A stretch of 5,222 nt of DNA from CAZAGA01 sp041912175 (GCA_041912175.1 JAYRNN010000089.1:1-5222), one strand, 5' to 3'; counted from the stretch's first letter, positions 1 to 5,099 are shown. Notes: generated from the sequence alone by a model not told the origin. Numbers and translations: made by a program.

Positions 1-1
1 C

Positions 2-427
2 CTGCTCGAGCTCCAAAATGAAGGCCTCGTCACCCACCAGGTACAGCTCCAGGCCAGCCTGCCCGCCAAAAAAATCTACACCCTCACCGAACGAGGCCTG
101 GCGGAGCTGCGGCAGCGCCTGCTGGCAGAACCGGAGCTGCCCGAGTTGCGCAAGGGCTTCCTGATCCAACTGGCCTGGGCAGAGCCGCTGTCCGACGCCG
201 AAGTCCTGGCCTTGCTCGGGAAATACGAAGCCGAGATCGAGCAGCGCTTGCGCATGCTCCAGGCCCAGGCCGCCCGCCGAGCCGCCAGCCGTCCGGCGCG
301 CTCACCGCGCGAGGGTTATCTCTGGCAGCGCATCGCGGACAACCTGTTTCTCGCCTACCAGGCCGAGCTGGCCTGGGTTCGCCAGACCATCCACAATTTC
401 CCTGTTCAGCAGACCAGCCAACCTTGA
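2..427 (+). CDS. PadR-family transcriptional regulator, C-terminal part (start outside window)
   Basis: The reading frame is open from the first bases of the window and stops with TGA at 425-427, so the 5' end is cut by the window edge. What remains begins inside the winged helix-turn-helix: a segment reading LLELQNEGLVTHQVQ, then the wing and the PAKKIYTLTERG stretch. This matches the 'xxKxYxLTxxG' signature that closes the PadR DNA-binding domain. It is followed by a mostly helical, Arg/Glu/Ala-rich C-terminal half (from about 140 on) with LRKGFLIQLAWAEPLSDAEV and a long amphipathic stretch, as in PadR dimerisation helices. PadR proteins are usually repressors that sense small molecules and control neighbouring genes; the target here cannot be read. 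The ATG-like start near 146 is only an internal TTG codon. The stop is 20 bases before the next gene, so the two may be co-transcribed. Family call is fairly secure; ligand unknown. Confidence 0.82.
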   Translation: MLELQNEGLVTHQVQLQASLPAKKIYTLTERGLAELRQRLLAEPELPELRKGFLIQLAWAEPLSDAEVLALLGKYEAEIEQRLRMLQAQAARRAASRPARSPREGYLWQRIADNLFLAYQAELAWVRQTIHNFPVQQTSQP

Positions 428-432
428 AGGCC

Positions 433-440
433 AGGAAGAG
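433..440 (+). promoter_or_regulatory. Ribosome binding site of the EF-Ts gene
   Basis: The purine run AGGAAGAG ends 7 bases before ATG 448 and lies in the 20-base gap after the PadR stop. It decides the start: a longer reading from TTG 424 would overlap the PadR stop, has no such site, and adds a Lys/Arg-rich tail (MKARKRKE) that is not part of EF-Ts. Confidence 0.65.
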
Positions 441-447
441 AAAAGAA

Positions 448-1086
448 ATGAGCGCCACAATCGAAACGATCAAACAATTACGCCAGGAGACCGGCGCCGG
501 AGTCATGGAATGCCGTAAAGCCCTGGAAGAGAGCGACCATAATTACGCCGCCGCCCTCGCCGCGCTGCGCGAAAAAGCCGCCGCCAAGGCCGAAAAACAA
601 GCCGGCCGGGAAGCCCTTCAAGGCAAGATCGAGCTCTACTCGCACAACGATGGGCGCATCGGGGTGATGGTCGAGATCAACACCGAGACCGAATTCGCCG
701 CCAATGCGGAGGTCTTCCGCCGCTTCACGCGTGAAATCGCCCTCCAGATCACCGCCGCCGCCCCACGCTACATCTGCGACGCAGACATCCCTGCCCAAAT
801 CCTGGACGAACAGGCGCAGGCTGCCTCGACCCTGGCGCGCAGCGCCGGCAAGCCCGAACACATCGTCGAGCGCATCGTCGCCGGTGTGCTGGAAAAATAC
901 AAGAACCAACACGTATTGCTGCGCCAGGTTTACATCCGTGACGAAAGCCTGACCGTCGCCCAATTACTGAGCCAGGCCATCGCCCACATCGGCGAAAACA
1001 TCGTCATCCGCCGCTTTGTGCGCTGGGAGATGCAGCCGGATACGGAACCTGCGCCCAACGAGGTCAACGCGCCGGCAGCCGCCTGA
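448..1086 (+). CDS. tsf: Translation elongation factor Ts (EF-Ts), short form, possibly a divergent second copy
   Basis: Encodes 212 residues. EF-Ts is the cytoplasmic guanine-nucleotide exchange factor that recycles EF-Tu-GDP. The N-terminal UBA-like domain is clear at residues 5-41 (IETIKQLRQETGAGVMECRKALEE, then ALREK). A core domain follows (GRIGVMVEIN around 69-78), and the family's C-terminal signature is present at about 160-193 (SLTVAQLLSQAIAHIGENIVIRRFVRWE). At about 212 residues it resembles the compact Thermus/Chloroflexota form rather than the ~280-residue E. coli form. Oddities: the near-invariant NCETDFVARN stretch that contacts EF-Tu reads NTETEFAANA (residues 78-87), so the Asp of TDFV is Glu and the Val is Ala; the Gly after the REK segment is also missing. 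The usual neighbour rpsB is absent: a PadR gene precedes it and a hydrolase remnant follows. The family call is firm; whether this is the cell's main EF-Ts or a paralog is open. Confidence 0.93.
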   Translation: MSATIETIKQLRQETGAGVMECRKALEESDHNYAAALAALREKAAAKAEKQAGREALQGKIELYSHNDGRIGVMVEINTETEFAANAEVFRRFTREIALQITAAAPRYICDADIPAQILDEQAQAASTLARSAGKPEHIVERIVAGVLEKYKNQHVLLRQVYIRDESLTVAQLLSQAIAHIGENIVIRRFVRWEMQPDTEPAPNEVNAPAAA

Positions 1087-1099
1087 TCTGCGGCTGCCG
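1073..1099 (+). terminator. GC-rich hairpin across the tsf stop codon (possible terminator or mRNA 3' end)
   Basis: A perfect 10-bp inverted repeat, CGGCAGCCGC at 1073-1082 and GCGGCTGCCG at 1090-1099, encloses a 7-base loop that contains the tsf stop codon. The stem is very GC-rich but no T-run follows, so it is not a textbook intrinsic terminator. It could act in a factor-dependent stop, protect the 3' end, or simply reflect the Ala-rich C-terminus. Confidence 0.4.
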
Positions 1100-1113
1100 A
1101 CGCGCCAGCCTGG

Positions 1114-1452
1114 ATTACAAAAACCGCCCATGCCCCACGCCCCTCTTCACCCATCCACCCCGAACTGCAGCCCTTCGCCGGTAAGCTGCCGCGCCTGACC
1201 TTCACCCGCCGCCACCATGCCTTCCTGCGCCGGATGGATCGCCTTTATGCCTCCGTGAGGCCCTCCCCCGCGCCCAGGGACATCCACATCGAAAATATCC
1301 ACCTCCCCGGCCCGCATCGCAAATCCCTGCGGGTACGCCTGTATCGCCCGCAGAACCTGCCCCCTGCCTCCCCGGCCATGCTTTGGCTGCATGGCGGGGG
1401 CTACATCATCGGGACCCCCGAGCAAGACGACCAGGCTTGCATCCAATTTTAA
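1114..1452 (+). pseudogene. Alpha/beta hydrolase (HSL-type esterase/lipase), 5' fragment of an interrupted gene
   Basis: The frame encodes the N-terminal part of an HSL-family carboxylesterase. IHPELQPFAGKLPRL and FLRRMDRLYASV form the cap-type N-terminus (about 1153-1254). IENIHLPGP and LRVRLYRP are the first beta strands. LWLHGGGYIIGTPEQDDQ (about 1384-1437) is the HGGG oxyanion-hole motif, with HGGG at 1390-1401. The frame then ends at TAA 1450-1452, long before the nucleophile GxSAGG. The rest of the protein reappears at 2090-2422, so this is one gene split by the toxin-antitoxin module. The 5' end is also damaged or unusual: homology runs upstream of ATG 1234, the frame is open back to the tsf stop, and it contains no ATG, GTG or TTG. 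ATT at 1114 would give MTKTAH, a plausible ancestral start. ATG 1130 lies in another frame. The product would be inactive without the catalytic serine. Confidence 0.85.
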
Positions 1453-1453
1453 C

Positions 1454-1480
1454 TTGAAATCATTATCGTTTTGTGATAAT
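1454..1480 (+). promoter_or_regulatory. Predicted promoter of higBA
   Basis: TTGAAA at 1454-1459 matches the -35 consensus in five of six bases. GATAAT at 1475-1480 matches the -10 in five of six and is preceded by TG plus one base, an extended -10. Spacing is 15 bases, slightly short. Transcription would begin near 1487, almost on top of the GTG 1489 start codon, which predicts a leaderless toxin mRNA. The -10 lies inside the tandem repeat that probably binds the antitoxin. Confidence 0.55.
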
Positions 1481-1495
1481 ATCGTTATGTGATAA
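1464..1495 (+). repeat. Tandem 16-bp repeat, probable HigA operator
   Basis: Two copies stand head to tail: TATCGTTTTGTGATAA at 1464-1479 and TATCGTTATGTGATAA at 1480-1495, differing only at 1471/1487. Each carries inverted arms TATC and GATA around a 7-base centre (TTATC/GATAA in the first copy), the usual shape of an operator for a dimeric helix-turn-helix protein. The copies cover the -10 element and the higB start codon, so binding here would block both transcription and toxin initiation. HigA antitoxins are known to autorepress; that this repeat is the site is inference. Confidence 0.6.
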
Positions 1496-1773
1496 CATCT
1501 TTTGCTAGCGATGAAACGAAGAAGATCTATCTTGGCCAAATTTCTAACGGGTTGCCAAAAGATATTCAACGCACCGCTCGCCGCAAATTGATTTATCTGG
1601 ATGACGCAGAAGACTTACAAGATTTGCTGGCTCCACCTGGCAACAGGCTTGAAAAGCTCAAAGGTGATCGAGCAGGACAATACAGTATTCGCATCAATGA
1701 CCAGTGGCGTATTTGTTTTGATTGGGCCGACGATAAAGCAAGTAATGTTGAGATTGTTGACTACCATGGATGA
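1489..1773 (+). CDS. higB: HigB-type toxin (RelE superfamily mRNA interferase)
   Basis: Encodes 94 residues, the usual length for the family. The HigB signature is complete: MITSF at the N-terminus; DIQRTARRKLIYLDDAEDLQDL in the helical part; then the hallmark PPGNRLEKLKGDRAGQYSIRIN and QWRICF (residues 49-77) and a C-terminal VEIVDYHG. HigB toxins are RelE-fold endonucleases that cut mRNA on the ribosome; toxin-before-antitoxin order is typical. The start is GTG 1489: it gives the conserved MIxSF opening, while ATG 1487 is followed at once by TGA. No Shine-Dalgarno sequence precedes it, and the predicted transcription start is within about 2 bases, so translation is probably leaderless. It is intact, with no frameshift or internal stop. 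Its last codons overlap an ATG (1766) in the higA frame. Function by family; activity not shown. Confidence 0.92.
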   Translation: MITSFASDETKKIYLGQISNGLPKDIQRTARRKLIYLDDAEDLQDLLAPPGNRLEKLKGDRAGQYSIRINDQWRICFDWADDKASNVEIVDYHG

Positions 1774-1776
1774 GGT
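1772..1776 (+). promoter_or_regulatory. Ribosome binding site of higA
   Basis: GAGGT overlaps the higB stop codon TGA (1771-1773) and stands 7 bases before ATG 1784 and 4 before ATG 1781. It favours 1784 as the start and excludes ATG 1766, which lies upstream of it. The overlap suggests translational coupling of antitoxin to toxin. Confidence 0.6.
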
Positions 1777-1783
1777 AAAAATG

Positions 1784-2029
1784 ATGGAAGAAACTTTATC
1801 TCCGATACACCCGGGCGAAATTTTGCTTGAGGACTTTATGAAACCGCTTGGCTTGAGCCAATACCGTTTAGCACATGATATTAGCGTCGCTCCACTGCGG
1901 ATCAGTCAAATTGTGCATGGTCAGCGCGCCATTACTGTGGATACTGCGATGCGTTTGGCTCGCTATTTTGGCACCAGTGCAGCCGTCTGGCTGCGATTAC
2001 AGGTTCGTTATGATCTTGAAGTTGCCTAA
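1784..2029 (+). CDS. higA: HigA-family antitoxin, helix-turn-helix (XRE type)
   Basis: Encodes 81 residues from ATG 1784; ATG 1781 adds one Met and ATG 1766 adds MDEVKM. The HigA signature IHPGEILLEDFMKPLGLSQYRLA opens the protein (residues 8-30). The helix-turn-helix follows with ISVAPLRISQIVHGQRAITVDTAMRLARYFGTSAAVWLRLQVRYDLE (34-79), closely matching the 'RINEIVHGKRAIT...TALRLARFFGTS..FWLNLQ' pattern of the family. HigA binds and neutralises HigB, and as a dimer represses its own promoter; the tandem repeat at 1464-1495 is the likely target. The gene begins 10 bases after the higB stop, so the pair is one operon. No truncation is seen. The module differs in GC from the flanking hydrolase fragments, which suggests acquisition from elsewhere. 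Confidence 0.92.
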   Translation: MEETLSPIHPGEILLEDFMKPLGLSQYRLAHDISVAPLRISQIVHGQRAITVDTAMRLARYFGTSAAVWLRLQVRYDLEVA

Positions 2030-2089
2030 AATACCATGAGCGACCGGATTAATCAAGAAGTGAAAGTATTTCATGAAATATCCGCATAG

Positions 2090-2422
2090 CCATACATGAC
2101 CTGGAACCAGGCCAGCAACCGCTTCGGCTGGGGTTCATACCTGGGGCAAGCGCCCGGCCTGGCCAGCGCGCCCGGGTACGCCGTGCCTGCCCGGCGTGAA
2201 GACCTCTCCGGGCTGCCGCCGGCCTGGATCGGCGTCGGCGCCGTAGACCTGTTCCTCGCCGAAGACATTGCCTATGCGCAAAACCTGCGGCGGGCCGGCG
2301 TCGATTGCGAGCTGGTCATCGTCCCCGGCGCATTCCATGCCTTCGATAGGGTCGCCCCTGAATCGAAGCTGGCGCAGGATTTTCGCGCTTCACAAATCGC
2401 CGCCCTTCAGCGCCATCTTTAA
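2090..2422 (+). pseudogene. Alpha/beta hydrolase (HSL-type esterase/lipase), 3' fragment of an interrupted gene
   Basis: This frame encodes the last ~110 residues of the HSL-type esterase whose first part lies at 1114-1452. The stretch TWNQASNRFGWGSYLG is a family landmark that normally follows the strand after the nucleophile elbow. DLSGLPPAWIGVGAVDLFLAED carries the catalytic Asp region (Asp codon 2246-2248). VPGAFHAFD carries the catalytic His (codon 2336-2338). It ends with TAA at 2420-2422 at the usual C-terminus. An in-frame TAG at 2087-2089 closes the frame just upstream, so it could be expressed only from ATG 2096, with no ribosome site in front; I think it is dead. GC is very high, in contrast to the toxin-antitoxin DNA beside it. 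The nucleophile region is missing from both fragments. Confidence 0.87.
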
Positions 2423-2452
2423 TACCCTCTCCGATGTTGTCCTCTCGCCATG

Positions 2453-2458
2453 TATAAT
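2453..2458 (+). promoter_or_regulatory. Candidate -10 element for the histidine kinase gene
   Basis: A perfect TATAAT lies 70 bases upstream of the kinase ATG in the only real intergenic gap on its 5' side. No good -35 box is visible at normal spacing: TTGTCC at 2437-2442 is too close. The short inverted pair TGTCC (2438-2442) and GGACA (2461-2465) brackets it and could be a regulator site. The rest of 2423-2528 shows nothing else I recognise. Confidence 0.4.
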
Positions 2459-2528
2459 TGGGACAGCGATCTCCTTTTAAACCCTCCCAAGTAGGCTACG
2501 ATGGACAGACGCTGGAGAATTTGCACAG

Positions 2529-3908
2529 ATGGAAGCCCTCCGTAAGGAAAAATTAAACCTAAGTATCCTTTTTACGTTCTTCATGGCCCTCGTTGTCCTG
2601 TATGCTGCCATCTGGTCGCTCGATACGAGCTTGCATTCCGCCCGGTTATTGACCAGCAGCCTGTCGATGTATATCTGGATTGCTGGGATTACCTGGTTCA
2701 TCGGCGCCGCCCTCAGCTTGCTGTTCTACGAGCGCTCCACCCAGGCATCGAGCTGGATCTTATGTTTGTTCGTCACCGCCGGGATTTACTCCCTCCTGAT
2801 CCCGTTTTCCCAGCCCTATGGCGTGGTAGCTTTTCTCCTGCCCCTTTTTTATTCGATCCTCCTGTTCGATATCGGGCAGATGTCCATCTTATTAGCCGTG
2901 ATCATGGCGGCTTCCACATTCTTGAACTTATCGCTGTTCCCGGACGGAGGGACGATCCAGGATGTCCTCCGTCCCGAGCTCATGTTGTTGGTGATATCCC
3001 TTTTCATCTTAATCACTTCCTACTCCCTACAGCAGACACTGGAGTGGTATGTGAACAACTATTATCTGGAAAAAGACAACCGGCAGACCATTCGCGATAA
3101 TGAGATTGAGCTTTTGCGGCTGGTCAAAGCCCTGAAGATCCAGCAAGAGTATCTAAAAAACAGCAACGAGCTGCTGGCTGCCACCCGTGACGAGGCCGAA
3201 AGATCCAAAATCGCCAAACAGGTCTTCGTCGAAAATGTGAGCCATGAGTTATTGTCCCCTCTGAACATGATTATCGGCTTCGCCGAGGCCATGCTGAATA
3301 CCCCCGGCGTCTATGGCGAGGTCAATTGGACTCCCGAGTTGAAAAGTGATGTAGATTGCATACACAACAACAGCCGGCATCTGAAATCTCTCATCGATGA
3401 CGTATTAAGGCTGGCTGCCCTGGAAAACAATTCTTTCCAGGTCCATGCAATGGATTTTAACCTGAGTGATGTGATTGATGACGCCGTCCAGGCCTGCAGA
3501 GATTCCTTCCTGAAGCGGAACCTTTTCATCAACGTTAACCAGGAATCGCACAACCTCTTCGTGCGAGCTGATGAAATACGCATTAAACAGGTTGTTCTTA
3601 ATTTACTCTCCAATTCCTTAAAAGCCACCTCGAAAGGGGGGGTTACCATTTCCACCTACCGCCTGGATGGAATGGCCTATGTCAGCGTGGAGGATACCGG
3701 TAAGGGAATCCCCGAGTATGCGTTAGATACAATTTTTGAGGCATTTTTCCAGGTGGACAAATCTAGCTCCCCTGAAGAATCGGGGACTGGCCTGGGTCTA
3801 TCCATTTCCAAGATGCTTGTCGAACAAAACGGCGGCGAGATCCGCATCTCTAGCATGGTGGGGGAGGGTACGACCATCAGCTTCACCTTGCCACTGATCG
3901 AAAATTAA
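2529..3908 (+). CDS. Membrane-bound sensor histidine kinase (HisKA + HATPase_c), solitary
   Basis: Encodes 459 residues. The N-terminal third has about six hydrophobic spans (near 10-30, 46-67, 74-93, 97-115, 117-137 and 148-167) and no large outside loop, so the signal is probably sensed in or at the membrane; no known sensor domain was recognised. A charged, probably coiled-coil linker follows (about 180-235). The dimerisation and phosphotransfer domain has its H-box at VENVSHELLSPLNMIIGF, with His239 as the phospho-acceptor. The ATPase domain shows all boxes: N (VVLNLLSNSLKAT, Asn362), G1 (DTGKGIP, Asp389), F (IFEAFF) and G2 (GTGLGLSISK, 419-428). It autophosphorylates on His and would pass the phosphate to a response regulator, but none is encoded here. 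In the H-box the common HELRTPL reads HELLSPL. ATG 2529 has GGAG (2514-2517), 11 bases upstream, rather far. It ends at the hairpin, convergent with the permeases. Confidence 0.93.
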   Translation: MEALRKEKLNLSILFTFFMALVVLYAAIWSLDTSLHSARLLTSSLSMYIWIAGITWFIGAALSLLFYERSTQASSWILCLFVTAGIYSLLIPFSQPYGVVAFLLPLFYSILLFDIGQMSILLAVIMAASTFLNLSLFPDGGTIQDVLRPELMLLVISLFILITSYSLQQTLEWYVNNYYLEKDNRQTIRDNEIELLRLVKALKIQQEYLKNSNELLAATRDEAERSKIAKQVFVENVSHELLSPLNMIIGFAEAMLNTPGVYGEVNWTPELKSDVDCIHNNSRHLKSLIDDVLRLAALENNSFQVHAMDFNLSDVIDDAVQACRDSFLKRNLFINVNQESHNLFVRADEIRIKQVVLNLLSNSLKATSKGGVTISTYRLDGMAYVSVEDTGKGIPEYALDTIFEAFFQVDKSSSPEESGTGLGLSISKMLVEQNGGEIRISSMVGEGTTISFTLPLIEN

Positions 3909-3945
3909 CGGGTTGTCCAAAAAGTGTATTTGGACAACCCGTTTT
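3907..3945. terminator. Perfect 15-bp hairpin between convergent genes, probable bidirectional terminator
   Basis: The arms at 3907-3921 and 3929-3943 are fully complementary (core GGGTTGTCC / GGACAACCC), with a 7-base loop AAGTGTA. The left arm overlaps the kinase stop codon. On the plus strand the stem ends in GTTTTC; on the minus strand it is followed by a short T-run (TTAATTTT), so it could stop transcription from both sides. The T-runs are short. The GGGTTGTCC ends also resemble terminal inverted repeats of some insertion sequences, so a relic of a mobile element cannot be excluded. Confidence 0.7.
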
Positions 3946-3972
3946 CGGTACAAGCAATAGAGAAGAGATGAG

Positions 3973-4869
3973 CTACCCTTTGATGCCGGACATCGTAAAA
4001 CCCTTGATGATTTTACTTTGGAAGATGATGTAGAACATCAGGGGCGGAATTGCTGCCAGCAGATTGGCGGTCATGATCTGGTTGACCGTATACCAGGACA
4101 TTGGGTTGTTGAAACGGTTGATCATCTGGCTGACCGTGAAAGTATCAGCGTTGGTAGCGATGACCAGCGGCCAGATGAAGTTACCCCAAGTGCTCAGGTA
4201 GATGAGGATCGCCATGGTGATCAGAGCGTTCTTCGAAAGGGGCAGCCCGATGTGCCAGAAAGTACCGAAATGGGATGCGCCGTCGATCAAGGCTGCGTCC
4301 AGGTACTCACGAGGGATATCCCGGAAGAACTGGGTCAGCATGTACAGGCAGAACGCCGAGGCGATTCCCGGTACCACCAGGCCCGGAATGGTGTTGACCC
4401 AGCCCAAACGGTTTACCAATAAATAAGTCGGGATCAGGGTCACGGGAAACGGAATCATCAAAGCCACCAAAATCATAAAGAACAGCAAGTTCTTTCCGCG
4501 GAACTCGAACAAGGCAAATTCAAAAGCCGCCAGCGAGCTCAGGAACAAAGATCCGATGATAACCAGCGTGGTGTAGACCAGGGAATTCCAATAGGCCTTC
4601 AGAAAGGTGGATTCGAAAAACATGGTCTTGATGTTCTCAATCCCGGCGGATAAAGAAGCTGGATATAAAGAGGGGTTTACCGAGAGCGTGGCGCCGGCCG
4701 GGCTGAATACGATGCTAATCATCCACCAGACGGGGAATACCGCTAATATCATCACGAAAATGCCCAGAATCCATTTGATGGTTTGACCGATGTAAGATTT
4801 CATCTTCGCATTCCTGAACCTGATCTTACTCGGATTGGCTGTGGCGGCTAATTCTGTTGAGACAGACAT
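3973..4869 (-). CDS. Carbohydrate ABC transporter permease, MalG/UgpE type (CUT1 family)
   Basis: Encodes 298 residues, the normal size for this class. It is one of the two membrane subunits of a binding-protein-dependent sugar importer. Six hydrophobic spans are visible (roughly 33-54, 95-120, 127-151, 157-178, 214-240 and 267-284). The cytoplasmic EAA loop that docks on the ATPase is clear at 188-210: EYLDAALIDGASHFGTFWHIGLP. Downstream come TWGNFIWPLV and the C-terminal KGFTMSGIKG, matching the typical 'GxxxGAxKG' end. The start at 4869 is supported by AGGTGA 5 bases upstream; the frame stays open further upstream on this strand, but that part belongs to the neighbouring gene in another frame. 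Met23 (4803) is a weaker alternative. The gene follows the MalF-type permease with only 5 bases between stop and start. The sugar cannot be told from this subunit, and binding protein and ATPase lie outside the window. Confidence 0.93.
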   Translation of the reverse strand: MSVSTELAATANPSKIRFRNAKMKSYIGQTIKWILGIFVMILAVFPVWWMISIVFSPAGATLSVNPSLYPASLSAGIENIKTMFFESTFLKAYWNSLVYTTLVIIGSLFLSSLAAFEFALFEFRGKNLLFFMILVALMIPFPVTLIPTYLLVNRLGWVNTIPGLVVPGIASAFCLYMLTQFFRDIPREYLDAALIDGASHFGTFWHIGLPLSKNALITMAILIYLSTWGNFIWPLVIATNADTFTVSQMINRFNNPMSWYTVNQIMTANLLAAIPPLMFYIIFQSKIIKGFTMSGIKG

Positions 4870-4874
4870 AGGGA

Positions 4875-4880
4875 TCACCT
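4875..4880 (-). promoter_or_regulatory. Ribosome binding site of the MalG-type permease gene
   Basis: Read on the minus strand this is AGGTGA, 5 bases before the ATG at 4869. It contains the TGA stop codon of the upstream permease (4877-4875), so the end of one gene is the ribosome site of the next. This indicates translational coupling and fixes the start of the downstream gene. Confidence 0.75.
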
Positions 4881-5096
4881 GGAAAACCTTCGTTGTAGCG
4901 CGAACAAAAGCGCGGTAATTATTAGAACGATCGTCATCAAAATAAAGCCATAAGCAGCGCTCAGCCCAAACCTCAAAGAGCCAAAAGCTCGGCCCATCAG
5001 GTCCATCATTGGGAAGAGCATACCGCCCGATGGGCCGCCGTAAGACAGGGTGCTTGAAGTTGATAATAGCCATGGGGCGTCGAAAACCTGCAGGGC
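4875..5096 (-). CDS. Carbohydrate ABC transporter permease, MalF/UgpA type, C-terminal part only
   Basis: About 73 residues match the end of a MalF/UgpA-type permease: ALQVFDAPWLLS, a loop with GGPSGGMLFPMMDLMGRAF, then the last membrane span AAYGFILMTIVLIITALLFAL and a basic tail RRFSR. This is the partner of the MalG-type subunit, and the two together form the membrane channel of a sugar importer. The EAA loop and all earlier spans are missing. Upstream of the ALQ codons the same frame continues as MQRRERRREAARAI, which is not permease-like and is the antisense of a different gene. The gene is thus cut at about 5094-5102, either by an assembly or cloning join or by a rearrangement. The stop TGA at 4877-4875 overlaps the next gene's ribosome site. 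Confidence 0.82.
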   Translation of the reverse strand, partial: ALQVFDAPWLLSTSSTLSYGGPSGGMLFPMMDLMGRAFGSLRFGLSAAYGFILMTIVLIITALLFALQRRFSR

Positions 5097-5099
5097 GAT
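5076..5099. other. Junction between two unrelated sequences (probable chimera)
   Basis: Minus-strand permease similarity runs rightward to about 5096, and plus-strand alginate-export similarity runs leftward to at least 5094, perhaps to 5079. The two meet at CCTGCAGG (5087-5094), which contains the palindrome CTGCAG. Both genes are broken at the same place and face in opposite directions. A join at a restriction site during cloning, or an assembly join through a short shared sequence, explains this more simply than biology does. Confidence 0.65.

Larger units (their letters stand above)
1450..2089 (+). other. Inserted toxin-antitoxin cassette replacing the middle of the hydrolase gene
   Basis: About 640 bases sit between the two hydrolase fragments. 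This stretch is much lower in GC (sampled lines near 40-43%, while the sampled line from the 3' hydrolase fragment is 80%). It holds a complete two-gene HigBA module with its own promoter. I found no transposase, no terminal inverted repeat and no convincing target-site duplication; TGAAAT near both ends is too short to count. The two fragments add to about 210 residues against roughly 310-320 for this esterase family, so about 100 codons of hydrolase were lost. It is therefore a replacement, not a clean insertion. The edges are approximate: the left one is set by the end of hydrolase similarity at 1449, the right by its return near 2090. Confidence 0.75.

Noticed and set aside
424..447. TTG 424 as the EF-Ts start
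   Set aside because: It overlaps the PadR stop, lacks a ribosome site and adds a non-conserved basic peptide; ATG 448 has AGGAAGAG at good spacing.
478..963. Minus-strand open frame opposite tsf
   Set aside because: It is antisense of a clearly conserved EF-Ts, rich in Gly/Asp/Val as expected for a shadow frame in GC-rich DNA.
1092..1110. Second small hairpin GGCTG/CAGCC downstream of tsf
   Set aside because: Only 5 bp with a 9-base loop and no T-run; it competes with the stronger 10-bp stem at 1073-1099.
1601..1783. A longer higA frame beginning inside higB
   Set aside because: The upstream part is the off-frame shadow of higB; HigA similarity starts near SPIHPGE and the GAGGT site points to 1784.
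1450..2095. TGAAAT near both edges of the toxin-antitoxin cassette as a target-site duplication
   Set aside because: Six bases at unequal distances from the edges, in AT-rich DNA, are expected by chance, and no transposase or inverted repeats accompany them.
4018..4426. Plus-strand open frames opposite the MalG-type permease
   Set aside because: They show no membrane or domain pattern and lie wholly opposite a conserved permease.
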